Program-made: the position numbers and the translations under genes
Shown: positions 8,374 to 16,499 of the stretch, in pieces
How positions within the stretch are numbered: the stretch's first letter is position 1
How the letters are laid out: the number at the start of each line of letters is the position of its first letter
Notes under the pieces: model-generated
Seen by the model: the letters and a program-made list of their open reading frames with translations, nothing else
Databases searched by the model: none
Told to the model about the DNA's origin: nothing
Source: Pseudacidovorax intermedius
GTDB lineage: Bacteria > Pseudomonadota > Gammaproteobacteria > Burkholderiales > Burkholderiaceae_C
Direction of reading: 5' to 3'
NCBI RefSeq assembly: GCF_003350475.1
Contig: NZ_QQAV01000008.1
Location: 220,507-284,506, forward strand
Length of the DNA: 64,000 bases

Positions 8374-9744
8374 ATGAGCACCACCACTTCGCGCGCGGAA
8401 AGCGGCTTCGCCTACAGCCGAGATTACTTCGAGAACCTGGTCGACACCGCCCTGGCGCATGCCAAGAAGCTGGGTGCCACCGATGCCGGCGCGGAGGCGT
8501 CCGAAGGCTGCGGACTGAGCGTCTCGGTGCGCAAGGGCCAGCTCGAGAACGTGGAGCGCAACCGCGACAAGTCGCTGGGCGTCACCGTCTACGTGGGCAA
8601 CCGGCGCGGCAACGCCAGCACCTCCGACTTCTCGGAAGCGGCCATCCGCCAGACGGTGCAGGCGGCCTACGACATCGCCCGCTTCACGGCCGAGGACCCG
8701 GTCGGCGGCCTGCCCGACGAGGCGGACATCGCCAAGGACCATCCGGAGCTGGACCTCTTCCATCCCTGGGCCATCGACAGCGAAGGTGCTGCCAAGCTGG
8801 CCCTGGAGTGCGAGGCGGCGGCCCTGTCGACCGACCGCCGCATCACCAACAGCGAGGGCGCGGGCGTGTCGGCGCAGCAGAGCCATTTCTTCAGTGCGCA
8901 CACGCATGGCTTCCGCGGCGGTTATGCCAGCTCGCGCCATTCGATCTCGGTGGCGCCCATCGCCGGGCGCGGTGACGACATGCAGCGCGACGCGTGGTAC
9001 AGCTCCATGCGCTCGGCGGACGAACTGGCCTCGCCGCAGGCCGTGGGTCGCTATGCGGCCGAGCGGGCGCTGAGCCGGCTGAAGTCGCGCAAGATCAAGA
9101 CCACCGAATGCCCGGTTCTGTTCGAGTCGCCCCTGGCCGCCGGCCTGCTCGGCGGGCTGGTGCAGGCCGTGAGCGGCGGCGCGCTGTACCGGCGCAGCAC
9201 CTTCCTGCTCGACTCGCTGGGCAAGGACGTGTTGCCGTCGCACATCGACGTGACGGAAGACCCGCACATCCGCCGCGGCAAGGGCAGCGCGCCCTTCGAT
9301 GACGAGGGCGTGATCACCCGGGCGCGCACCGTGGTCGACGCCGGCCGGCTGGAGGGCTACTTCCTGTCGACCTATTCGGCCCGCAAGCTGGGCATGAAGA
9401 CCACCGGCAATGCCGGCGGCTCGCACAACATGACGCTGCGCTCGCGGCTGACCGATCCGGCCGACGACCTGGATGCAATGCTGCGCAAGCTGGGCACCGG
9501 CCTGTTCGTCATCGAGCTGATGGGCCAGGGCGTCAACTACGTCACCGGCGACTATTCGCGTGGCGCGAGCGGCTTCTGGGTCGAGAACGGCCAGATCGCC
9601 TTCCCGGTGCAGGAGATCACCATCGCCGGCAACCTCAAGTCGATGCTGATGGGCATCCAGGCCGTGGGGGCCGATGCCTACAACTACGGCGCCAAGACCG
9701 TCGGCTCGATGCTGATCGACCGGATGAAGGTGGCCGGGGCCTGA
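8374..9744 (+). CDS. pmbA: Metalloprotease-related protein PmbA/TldE
   Basis: A 456-residue protein of the TldD/PmbA family. PmbA is the partner that lacks the metal-binding HExxxH motif; TldE works with TldD in peptide processing and antitoxin turnover. Family features are SVRKGQLENVERNRDKSLGVTVYVGNRRGNAST in the first domain and the C-terminal GNAGGSHN and GASGFWVENGQIAFPVQEITIAGNL motifs. No tldD is in the window. The start follows a TATCAT element by 10 nt with no clear SD, so the message may be nearly leaderless. It ends 4 nt from the convergent lysR gene. Confidence 0.92.
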   Translation: MSTTTSRAESGFAYSRDYFENLVDTALAHAKKLGATDAGAEASEGCGLSVSVRKGQLENVERNRDKSLGVTVYVGNRRGNASTSDFSEAAIRQTVQAAYDIARFTAEDPVGGLPDEADIAKDHPELDLFHPWAIDSEGAAKLALECEAAALSTDRRITNSEGAGVSAQQSHFFSAHTHGFRGGYASSRHSISVAPIAGRGDDMQRDAWYSSMRSADELASPQAVGRYAAERALSRLKSRKIKTTECPVLFESPLAAGLLGGLVQAVSGGALYRRSTFLLDSLGKDVLPSHIDVTEDPHIRRGKGSAPFDDEGVITRARTVVDAGRLEGYFLSTYSARKLGMKTTGNAGGSHNMTLRSRLTDPADDLDAMLRKLGTGLFVIELMGQGVNYVTGDYSRGASGFWVENGQIAFPVQEITIAGNLKSMLMGIQAVGADAYNYGAKTVGSMLIDRMKVAGA

Positions 9745-9748
9745 GGCT

Positions 9749-10654
9749 TCAGGCGCAGCGCGCCGCCTGCGGCAGTGCCGTGAGGTGCGCGAGCAGCGCC
9801 CGCGCCTGGGGCGACAGCGCCGCCTCGTCGCGCACGCAGGCCCGCAATTCGCGGCCAGCCCATTCCTCCGCCAGGGGCACCCGGGCCAGCGCCATGGTGC
9901 GCGCGCACCGCGATGCCGCCGTGTGCGGCACCACCCCGGCGCCGATGCCCTGCGCTGCCATGCGGCACACCGCGTCGAAACTGCGCACCCGCGCCCGGTA
10001 GTGCGACGGCAGCCCGGCTGCGCGGATCTGGCGGCTGATGTGTTCCTGCAGCGGATTGCCGGCGGCCAACCCCACCCATTCCGCGTCGCCCAGTTCGGCG
10101 AGCGTTGCGCGGCGTCGACGGGCCAGCGCATGGCCGCGCGGCAGCACCAGCACCAGGTCGTCGCGGCGGAAGGCGTGGTGTACCAGGCCGCCGAAGTCGG
10201 CGAGCTGCGAGGCGATGCCGATATCCGCCAGGCCGGCACGCACCGCATTCGCCACGTCGGCGCTTGCCCGCTCGTCCAGATCCACCGAGACCTGCGGATG
10301 CGCCGCCAGGAAGTCTGCCAGGGGACCGGGCAGGTGCTCCATCAGCGCGGCCGTGTTGGCGAGCAGGCGCACGCGGCTGCGCAGGCCCTGGCCGTGCTCG
10401 GCCATCTCGCCGTACAGGCATTGCATCTGCGCCAGCACCGTGCGCGCATGGTGCAGCAGCGTGCGGCCGGCCTCGGTGGGCGTCACGCCGGCCGCATGCC
10501 GCTGCAGCAGTGGGCCGCCCAGCGCCTGCTCCATGCCGCGCACCCGCTGGCTGGCGGAGGCGAGCGTCATGTGGGCCCGGTCGGCGCCGCGGGTGAGGCT
10601 GCCGGCTTCCACCACGTGGACGAAGAGGCGCAGATCGGTCAGGTCGAATCGCAT
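9749..10654 (-). CDS. LysR-family transcriptional regulator
   Basis: A 301-residue LysR-type regulator. The N-terminal winged helix (residues 3-62) reads FDLTDLRLFVHVVEAGSLTRGADRAHMTLASASQRVRGMEQALGGPLLQRHAAGVTPTEAG, split here by function into helix-turn-helix and wing; the effector-binding domain follows to the C-terminus. It is transcribed divergently from a TauE/SafE permease across 280 bp, so the permease gene is its likely target. The co-inducer is unknown. Confidence 0.88.
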   Translation of the reverse strand: MRFDLTDLRLFVHVVEAGSLTRGADRAHMTLASASQRVRGMEQALGGPLLQRHAAGVTPTEAGRTLLHHARTVLAQMQCLYGEMAEHGQGLRSRVRLLANTAALMEHLPGPLADFLAAHPQVSVDLDERASADVANAVRAGLADIGIASQLADFGGLVHHAFRRDDLVLVLPRGHALARRRRATLAELGDAEWVGLAAGNPLQEHISRQIRAAGLPSHYRARVRSFDAVCRMAAQGIGAGVVPHTAASRCARTMALARVPLAEEWAGRELRACVRDEAALSPQARALLAHLTALPQAARCA

Positions 10655-10934
10655 GGGGGCAAGGTAGCACGCGGGGCGGTGCGCAGCGCGGGTTCGCGGG
10701 CGCCTGGGCTGGATCCGCGCAGGTCCATTCCGCTCTGGCTCTGGCATGCATCGGCCGATGCTTCTCTTCGGTTGCCAGGGGCTCAGTTTCGGCCATAGGC
10801 GCCTGCGCCTCTTCCGCATTGGCGCCGTGCAGCGCCGCCGCCAGACTCGCGGTCTTCCGCAGTGCCGCTGCGCCTTCCCCAACACCCCATGCCCGTCCCC
10901 GTATCCAACAACGCTCCGCGGCCGGGAGCACGCC
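10655..10934. promoter_or_regulatory. Divergent lysR / tauE control region with a 14-nt perfect palindrome
   Basis: This 280-bp gap separates the divergent LysR and permease genes and must carry both promoters. A perfect palindrome, GCATCGGCCGATGC, lies at 10748-10761 and is the best operator candidate for the LysR protein. No clear sigma-70 elements were recognised. A GGGAG ribosome binding site precedes the permease ATG. Confidence 0.4.
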
Positions 10935-11687
10935 ATGGCCGTTGACGCCGCCGCGCTTGCGACCTGGGCGCTGACCGCCGGCGTCTTCGTGCTGGCCGGT
11001 GCGGTCAAGGGGCTGCTTGGCCTGGGTCTGCCCACCGTGTCGATGGCGCTGCTTGCGTTGTGGATGCCCCAGGCCGAGGCGGCAGCCTTTCTGGTGCTGC
11101 CGTCGCTGGTGACCAACCTGTGGCAGGCGGGCCCCTGGCGCGAGGCCCTGGCGCTGCTGCGTCGCACGGCCGGCCTGCAGCTCGGCATGGCGGCCGGCAC
11201 GCTGGGCGGGCTGCTCGTCTGGGGAGCGCCTGCCGGCCGCACCGGCGTCCTGCTGCTCGGCTTGGCGCTGATCGCCTACGCGGGATGGGGCCTGGCAGGT
11301 CGGGCGCATGCCCTGACGGCGGAGCAGGCCCGCTGGGCCGGGCCCGTCGTGGGCGTGCTGACCGGCCTGCTCACGGCCCTCACCGGCGTGTTCGTGATGC
11401 CGGTGGTGCCCTACCTGCAGAGCCTCGGGCTGGATCGCGCGGCGCTGATGCGGGCCATGGGTCTTTCGTTCAGCACCTGCACGCTGGCACTGGGCGTGGG
11501 GCTGGGCGGGTCGTCCGGGATGATGGCCGCGGGGGGCGGCTGGACGTCGGCGGCGATGCTCGTGCCAGCCTGGCTGGGCATGGCGTTGGGCCAGCGACTG
11601 CAGGCACGCATGCCCGTGCTCCTGTTTCGCCGCTGCTTCTTCGCAGCGCTGGCGGTGCTCGGCGGCTGGATGGTGCTGCGCGCCTGA
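10935..11687 (+). CDS. TauE/SafE-family membrane transport protein
   Basis: A 250-residue integral membrane protein of the sulfite exporter TauE/SafE family, with about seven or eight hydrophobic segments starting at residue 8 and ending in AALAVLGGWMVLRA. Family signatures are GAVKGLLGLGLPTVSMALLAL near the N-terminus and a second copy, GVLTGLLTALTGVFVMPVVPYLQSLGL, in the middle. The ATG at 10935 was chosen because it opens directly into the first membrane helix. The transported anion is unknown (sulfite, sulfoacetate and others are handled by relatives). It is probably controlled by the divergent LysR protein. Confidence 0.85.
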   Translation: MAVDAAALATWALTAGVFVLAGAVKGLLGLGLPTVSMALLALWMPQAEAAAFLVLPSLVTNLWQAGPWREALALLRRTAGLQLGMAAGTLGGLLVWGAPAGRTGVLLLGLALIAYAGWGLAGRAHALTAEQARWAGPVVGVLTGLLTALTGVFVMPVVPYLQSLGLDRAALMRAMGLSFSTCTLALGVGLGGSSGMMAAGGGWTSAAMLVPAWLGMALGQRLQARMPVLLFRRCFFAALAVLGGWMVLRA

Positions 11688-11782
11688 GGCAGCCGTCGTT
11701 CATGCCAGTGATCCAGGGCGCTGAGCGCTACCCGCAGGGCATGAAACCGGCGCCGCTTTTCTGATCGAAGGGCCGCGGAGCA

Positions 11783-11879
11783 GGCCATGCCAGTGCACCC
11801 GCGGAACGGGCTTGGCCCGGCCGCCGGGTGCGCCCCTCGAGGGGGATGGGACTTCCACGCGCAGCGAGGAAGTCCAAAC
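11783..11879. repeat. Intergenic stem-loop cluster, REP-like
   Basis: The 200-bp gap between the convergent tauE and NUDIX genes holds nested inverted repeats. CCCCTCGAGGGG (11833-11844) is a perfect palindrome, and GGACTTCC (11849-11856) pairs with GGAAGTCC (11868-11875) across an 11-nt loop. There is no T tract. Comamonadaceae genomes often carry dispersed elements rich in CCCCTCGAGGGG-like palindromes between convergent genes. No second copy was noticed in this window. Confidence 0.4.
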
Positions 11880-11887
11880 GGGGTGGG

Positions 11888-12352
11888 CTATTTCCTGCCG
11901 AGCGCCTGCCAGACCCGCTCGATGGTCTGCCGGTACGGCAGCGTGAAGCCGTCCAGCGGCTCCTGTGGCGTCAGCCAGCGGAACGCGAACACCAGCCCGT
12001 CCTCTTCCGGGCTGCCGTGGGCCGTGTGCTCGAAGCGCTCGGGCAACGGCGCGTCGATGCGCATCAGGAACAGGTGCCACAGCTGCTCGTGCGTATGGTC
12101 GTTACCCTCGTGGCCCGCATCGCAGTGGCGCAACAGCGTGCCCAGGGGCTGCAGCGGACCGTCGAAGCGCAGGCCGGATTCCTCCAGCAGCTCGCGGCGC
12201 ACGGCTTCTTCGGGTGACTCGCCGGGCTCGATGGTGCCCTTGACCAGTTGCATGCCGCGGTCCCCCGGATGGTGGAAGACCAGCAGCCGGCCGCGCGCGT
12301 CCACCACGCAGGCGCAGGCCTTGCCGATGGGCGCGACGGCGGGCACGTCCAT
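11888..12352 (-). CDS. NUDIX hydrolase
   Basis: A 154-residue NUDIX domain protein. The NUDIX box is complete, running from GTIEPGES through RRELLEESGL (pattern G-x5-E-x7-REUxEExGU) at about residues 39-61, so it should hydrolyse a nucleoside diphosphate-linked substrate. It follows yqeY by 4 nt and is probably co-transcribed with it. The substrate cannot be assigned. Confidence 0.86.
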   Translation of the reverse strand: MDVPAVAPIGKACACVVDARGRLLVFHHPGDRGMQLVKGTIEPGESPEEAVRRELLEESGLRFDGPLQPLGTLLRHCDAGHEGNDHTHEQLWHLFLMRIDAPLPERFEHTAHGSPEEDGLVFAFRWLTPQEPLDGFTLPYRQTIERVWQALGRK

Positions 12353-12356
12353 GCGA

Positions 12357-12803
12357 TCAGCCGGCGAGGGCAGCCTTGACCGCTGCGCTGACCTGGCCCA
12401 TCTCGGCCTTGCCGGCCAGGCGCTGCTTGGCGGCGCCCATCACCTTGCCCATGTCGCCAGGGCCGCTGGCGCCCAGTTCGGCCACGATCGCCTTCACCTC
12501 GGCGGCGATCTCGTCGGCGCCCAGGCGCTGGGGCAGGTAGGCCTCGAGCACGGCGATTTCAGCGGCTTCCTTGTCGGCCAGCTCGGTGCGGCCGGCCTGG
12601 TTGAAGGCGGTGATGGAGTCCTTGCGCTGCTTGATCATCTTGTCGATGACACCGACCACGGCGGCGTCGTCCAGCTCGATGCGTTCGTCCACTTCCTTCT
12701 GCTTCATCGCGGCCAGCAGCAGGCGGATGGTGGCCAGGCGCTCGGCTTCCTTGGCGCGCATGGCGGTCTTCATGTCTTCGGTGATGCGGGCCTTGAGGCT
12801 CAT
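12357..12803 (-). CDS. yqeY: GatB/YqeY domain protein
   Basis: A 148-residue YqeY-family protein resembling the C-terminal domain of amidotransferase subunit GatB. It begins MSLKARITEDMKTAMRAKE and contains IRLLLAAMKQKEVDER, QRKDSITAFNQAGR, EAYLPQRL and a C-terminal GDMGKVMGA stretch, all family-typical. It lies downstream of rpsU, a common proteobacterial arrangement, although an intrinsic terminator separates them here. AAGGA precedes the start. The molecular function is not established in the family. Confidence 0.9.
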   Translation of the reverse strand: MSLKARITEDMKTAMRAKEAERLATIRLLLAAMKQKEVDERIELDDAAVVGVIDKMIKQRKDSITAFNQAGRTELADKEAAEIAVLEAYLPQRLGADEIAAEVKAIVAELGASGPGDMGKVMGAAKQRLAGKAEMGQVSAAVKAALAG

Positions 12804-12911
12804 GGTGCGTCCTTGCTGCAGGGGGAAGAGAGGAAAGAGCGGCGCGCTCCCCGTGGCGTGCGGCCCCGGCCCGTGGATCGGGCGATGTCGTGCCGGCGAG
12901 CGGCTGGCGAC

Positions 12912-12949
12912 AAAAACAAAAGCCGCGGCAGGTTTCCCCGGCGCGGCTT
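12912..12949 (-). terminator. Rho-independent terminator after rpsU
   Basis: On the minus strand AAGCCGCG pairs with CGCGGCTT around a loop and is followed by TTTTGTTTTT. It lies 55 nt past the rpsU stop and 109 nt before yqeY, so it should limit read-through from the ribosomal gene into yqeY-NUDIX. Confidence 0.85.
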
Positions 12950-13003
12950 GCGTGTTGCGCGACCGGCGGCGTCGAGGACGTGCCGGTGTTGCCCGCGGAT
13001 CGA

Positions 13004-13216
13004 TCAGTACAGCTTCTTGGGCAGCTGCATGCTACGCACGCGCTTGTAGTGGCGCTTGACGGCAGCGGCCTTCTTGCGCTTGCGCTCGGCGGTCGGCTTT
13101 TCGTAGAACTCGCGGGCGCGCAGGTCGGTCAGCAGGCCGATCTTTTCGATGGTGCGCTTGAAGCGACGCAGTGCGACGTCGAAGGGCTCGTTTTCTTTAA
13201 CGCGGATGGTGGTCAT
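13004..13216 (-). CDS. rpsU: 30S ribosomal protein bS21
   Basis: A 70-residue basic protein that matches bS21 over its full length: [21 protein letters not shown], then [26 protein letters not shown] and a final MQLPKKLY. bS21 sits on the 30S platform near the anti-Shine-Dalgarno region and affects initiation. It has its own promoter and terminator here, so it appears to be a monocistronic message with a leader of about 100 nt. Confidence 0.97.
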   Translation of the reverse strand: MTTIRVKENEPFDVALRRFKRTIEKIGLLTDLRAREFYEKPTAERKRKKAAAVKRHYKRVRSMQLPKKLY

Positions 13217-13316
13217 TGATTCAAAGAGGTGTTGAATGTGACCAGGGAAGATCGAGGCCCCCGGCCGGTGGTCCTCAACTCGAAAGATTTGCGGCCCGCT
13301 GAGGGGTAGGCCAAAG

Positions 13317-13355
13317 TTAGCCGGCTAATGTAGCAGGTTTGGGGCTGCCGCTCAA
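13317..13355 (-). promoter_or_regulatory. Candidate rpsU promoter with a 12-nt palindrome at the start site
   Basis: On the minus strand TTGAGC (13350-13355) and TACATT (13327-13332) are separated by 17 nt, each matching 4 of 6 sigma-70 consensus bases. A perfect palindrome, TTAGCCGGCTAA (13317-13328), overlaps the end of the -10 and covers +1. The rest of the 254-bp region upstream of rpsU (13217-13470) holds the leader and no other recognised element. Confidence 0.45.
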
Positions 13356-13470
13356 GCTGTGTCGGGAGTCTGGCGACCGGGCCCAGCACGATGCGGGAGA
13401 CGCCGGGGCCGAAGCGCTGCATTAAGGCAGGCCCGCGGCGCCGCGCTGCGCCGGCAGGGGCCTCGCGCAT

Positions 13471-14691
13471 TCAGCCAGCCTGCAGCGCCTGCGCGCAGGC
13501 ATGGGCGCTGGCCCAGGCCCACTGGAAGTTGTAGCCGCCCAGCCAGCCGGTCACGTCCACCGTCTCGCCGATGAAGAAGAGGCCGGGCTGGCGCGCGGCT
13601 TCCAGGGTTTGCGAGGAGAGCTCGCGCGTGTCCACGCCGCCGGCGGTGACCTCGGCCTTCTTGTAGCCCTCGGTGCCCTCGGGCACCAGCGACCAGCGGC
13701 TGATGCGCTCGGCCAGCTGGGCCAGCGACTTGTCGGCCGCCTCGTTGATGGGCCGCTGCAGGCCCGGGTCCTCGCCGGTCCAGGCGTCGGCCAGCCGCGA
13801 GGGCACCAGCGTCGCGAGTTCATTGGCCACCCGCTTGCGCGAATCGCGCTTTGCCTCGGTCAGGCGGGCCTGCACGTCGGTGCCGGGTGCAAAGTCCAGG
13901 GTCAGCGCCGTGCCGGGCTGCCAGTAGGTGGAGATCTGCAGGATGGCCGGGCCCGAGAGCCCTCGGTGGGTGAACAGCAGATCCTCGTCGAAGCGCATGC
14001 GCGCCTTGCCGGTGCCGGTGCTGATGGCCACGGGCAGCGCCAGTCCGGCCAGTTGCGCATAGGGCGCCCAGGCCTGGCCGCCGAAAGTCAGCGGCACCAG
14101 CGCGGGCCGCGGAGCGATGGTCTTCAGGCCGAACTGCGCCGCGATGCGCCAGCCGAAGTCGGTGGCGCCGATCTGCGGAATGGCCAGGCCGCCGGTGGCG
14201 ATGACCAGCTGCGGCGCCTCGACCTGCCCGCGTGCGGTCTGCAGGCGGTAGCGGCCGGCGTCGGCGTCGAAGGCGACCGACTGCACGGCGCAGGGCTGCC
14301 AGCGCTCGACGTGGCCGTCGGCGCATTCGGCCAGCAGCAGGTCGATGATCTGCTGCGAGGGCCCGTCGCAGAAGAGCTGGCCCTTGTGCTTCTCGTGCCA
14401 AGCGATGCCGTGTAGATCTACCAGGGCGATGAAGTCGGCCGGCGTGTAGCGGGCCAGGGCCGAGCGGCAGAAATGCGGGTTCTCGCCCAGGTAATGGCGC
14501 TGCGGCGCGCGTGGGTCGAGTTCGCGGTTGGTGAAGTTGCACCGGCCGCCGCCGGAGATACGGATCTTTTCGGCCACGCGCTCGGCATGGTCGATGAGCA
14601 GCACGCGCAGGCCGCGCTGGCCGGCCTGCGCCGCGCAGAAGAGGCCGGCGGCGCCGGCGCCGATGACGATGGCGTCGAAGGAAGAGGACAT
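13471..14691 (-). CDS. HI0933-like flavoprotein (NAD(P)/FAD-dependent oxidoreductase)
   Basis: A 406-residue flavoprotein of the HI0933/BaiN family. It starts with the FAD-binding fold (IVIGAGAAGLFCAAQAG, residues 7-23), followed by ISGGGRCNFTN, a LVIATGGLAIPQIGATDFG motif and the terminal GETVDVTGWLGGYNFQWAWASA motif, all diagnostic. The start ATG opens directly into the Rossmann strand; upstream codons in frame are not protein-like. It follows cobA by 43 nt on the same strand and may be the last gene of the nitrate operon. The physiological substrate is unknown. Confidence 0.88.
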   Translation of the reverse strand: MSSSFDAIVIGAGAAGLFCAAQAGQRGLRVLLIDHAERVAEKIRISGGGRCNFTNRELDPRAPQRHYLGENPHFCRSALARYTPADFIALVDLHGIAWHEKHKGQLFCDGPSQQIIDLLLAECADGHVERWQPCAVQSVAFDADAGRYRLQTARGQVEAPQLVIATGGLAIPQIGATDFGWRIAAQFGLKTIAPRPALVPLTFGGQAWAPYAQLAGLALPVAISTGTGKARMRFDEDLLFTHRGLSGPAILQISTYWQPGTALTLDFAPGTDVQARLTEAKRDSRKRVANELATLVPSRLADAWTGEDPGLQRPINEAADKSLAQLAERISRWSLVPEGTEGYKKAEVTAGGVDTRELSSQTLEAARQPGLFFIGETVDVTGWLGGYNFQWAWASAHACAQALQAG

Positions 14692-14734
14692 GGGCCGCGC
14701 AGTATCGGCCCCACGGCGTCGCGTCGTGAGCCGC

Positions 14735-15547
14735 TCAGGTGCCGAAGCGCGAGGCAGCCGGCGCGCCGGCCGCCTCCATGCCGCGCAGCACGTCGCCGAC
14801 CACGATGATGGACGGGCTGCCCAGCCCGCTCGCCGCCAGGTCGGTGACCAGCGTGCCCAGGGTGGCGACGATCTGTCGTTGCCGCGGCAGGCTGGCATGC
14901 TGCACCACCGCGACCGGCGTGGCGGCCGGCAGGCCGCCGGCCAGCAGCTGCTGCTGGATGTGGGCCGCGCCGGCCACGCCCATGTAGATGATCAGCGTCA
15001 ACCGCGCGTCGCGCGCCGTGGCGGCCAGGGCGGCCCAGTCCGTGCTGTCGTGGCGGGCGGCGTCGGCCGCGCCGGTCTTGGCATGGCCGGTGACGAACAC
15101 CACGCCCGCCGCATGGTCGCGGTGGGTCAGGGGCACGCCCAGGGCGGTGACGGCGGCGAGGCCGGCGGTGATGCCGTTGACCACCTCGCAGGCGATGCCG
15201 GCCTCGCGCAGATGCTCGACCTCCTCGCCGCCGCGGCCGAAGACGAAGGGGTCGCCACCCTTGAGGCGCACCACGGTCTCGCCCTCCTGCACCGCGGTGA
15301 TCATCAGCTTCTCGATGAAGGCCTGCGGCGTGCTCTTGCAGCCGCCGCGCTTGCCGACGTGCACGATGCGCGCGTCGGCCCGGGCCCATTGCAGGATCTC
15401 GTCGTTGACCAGGTCGTCCACCAGCAGCACGGTGGCGGCCTGGATGGCCTTCACGGCCTTGAGGGTGAGCAGTTCCGGATCGCCGGGCCCCGCACCGACG
15501 AGGGTGCAGCGGCCGAGAGGGCGGGAGGCGTTCGTGGGCGTGTTCAT
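14735..15547 (-). CDS. cobA: Uroporphyrinogen-III C-methyltransferase
   Basis: A 270-residue SAM-dependent methyltransferase that makes precorrin-2, the precursor of siroheme. Family motifs are TLVGAGPGDPELLTLKA at the N-terminus, GKRGGCKSTPQ, VRLKGGDPFVFGRGGEE, GIT(A)GLAA and PLTHRD. It is the single-domain SUMT form, not the CysG fusion, so dehydrogenase and chelatase must be elsewhere. Its start overlaps the ybiB stop (ATGA). Its place at the end of a nitrate-assimilation gene cluster fits siroheme supply for nitrite reductase, which is not in the window. Confidence 0.92.
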   Translation of the reverse strand: MNTPTNASRPLGRCTLVGAGPGDPELLTLKAVKAIQAATVLLVDDLVNDEILQWARADARIVHVGKRGGCKSTPQAFIEKLMITAVQEGETVVRLKGGDPFVFGRGGEEVEHLREAGIACEVVNGITAGLAAVTALGVPLTHRDHAAGVVFVTGHAKTGAADAARHDSTDWAALAATARDARLTLIIYMGVAGAAHIQQQLLAGGLPAATPVAVVQHASLPRQRQIVATLGTLVTDLAASGLGSPSIIVVGDVLRGMEAAGAPAASRFGT

Positions 15548-16452
15548 GCGTGGGCAGCCAGATGGCGGATGTGCGCGACCTGGGCGGCGATCGCGTCGGG
15601 AAGGGGCAGTTCGCCCACCAGCACGCGGCGGGTGTAGGCGGCGGTGGCGGCGGCGTCCAGTCCGGCGGGAAGGCCCGGGATCTCGGCCAACGTGCCGGGC
15701 TGCTGCGTCTGCAGCGGCTGGCGCTGGCCGCGCACGAAGCCTTCGATGTGCAGCGTGCGGCGCGGGTCCACCACCACCTCGCCTTCGAGGCCGCGCGAGA
15801 GCATGGCCGTCATGCCCAGCAGCTCGAACAGCTCGGTCATCACCGTGCCGAAGGCGGGATGGGTGTAGCTGCCGACCACCACGGCCGGGCCGGCCGCCGG
15901 CTGCATCAGCTTGACCACGCTGTGGCCCGCGTTGCGCAGGCCGACCACGCGGCGCACCTCCAGCAGGCGCTTGAGGCCGGGATGCAACAGGCCGGTGTCG
16001 ACCACGGCGATCTGGCCGGCGTCCAGCGGCGTCAGCGTCGTCGCTTCGGCATGGCCCAGTTCGGCCAGCACCTCGGCGGCCGTCACGCGGCTGTTTTCGG
16101 TGCGGCTGCCGTGCACCAGCACCGGCAGGCCTTCGCGGGCCAGCAGCAGCGCCAGCAGGGGCGTGAGCACCGGCAGCCGGCGCGCGCCGTTGTAGCTGGG
16201 CAGCACGACCACCGGGCCGGCCAGGCTCTGCACGCAGGCCAGCCGCGCATGGGTGGCGTCGAGGAAGCCGGCCATCTCCTGCGTGGTCTCGCCCTTGACG
16301 CGCATGGCCAGGCAGAAGGCACCGATCTCCAAATCGGTGACGCTGCCGTCCAGCACCTGGCCGAAGAGGTCCGCCGCCTGTTCGCGGGCGAGGGGCTTCG
16401 CGCCGCGGGCGCCGCGGCCGATGTCCTTGATGTAGTGCGCAATGCTTCCCAT
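15544..16452 (-). CDS. ybiB: YbiB/TrpD2 family DNA-binding protein
   Basis: A 302-residue homologue of anthranilate phosphoribosyltransferase of the YbiB (TrpD2) type, whose characterised members bind nucleic acid rather than make tryptophan. The N-terminal helical domain has PLAREQAADLFGQVLDGSVTDLEIGAFCLAMRVKGET; the second domain contains VVLPSYNGARRLPVLTPLLALLLA and VHGSRTENSRVTAAEVL. It lies 47 nt after nasA and overlaps cobA by 4 nt. Why it accompanies nitrate genes is unknown; no other trp gene is near. Confidence 0.87.
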   Translation of the reverse strand: MGSIAHYIKDIGRGARGAKPLAREQAADLFGQVLDGSVTDLEIGAFCLAMRVKGETTQEMAGFLDATHARLACVQSLAGPVVVLPSYNGARRLPVLTPLLALLLAREGLPVLVHGSRTENSRVTAAEVLAELGHAEATTLTPLDAGQIAVVDTGLLHPGLKRLLEVRRVVGLRNAGHSVVKLMQPAAGPAVVVGSYTHPAFGTVMTELFELLGMTAMLSRGLEGEVVVDPRRTLHIEGFVRGQRQPLQTQQPGTLAEIPGLPAGLDAAATAAYTRRVLVGELPLPDAIAAQVAHIRHLAAHA

Positions 16453-16499
16453 GGGTGCCTGGATTGTCCCGCAGCGCTTATTCCGGAATGCGCGGGCGC

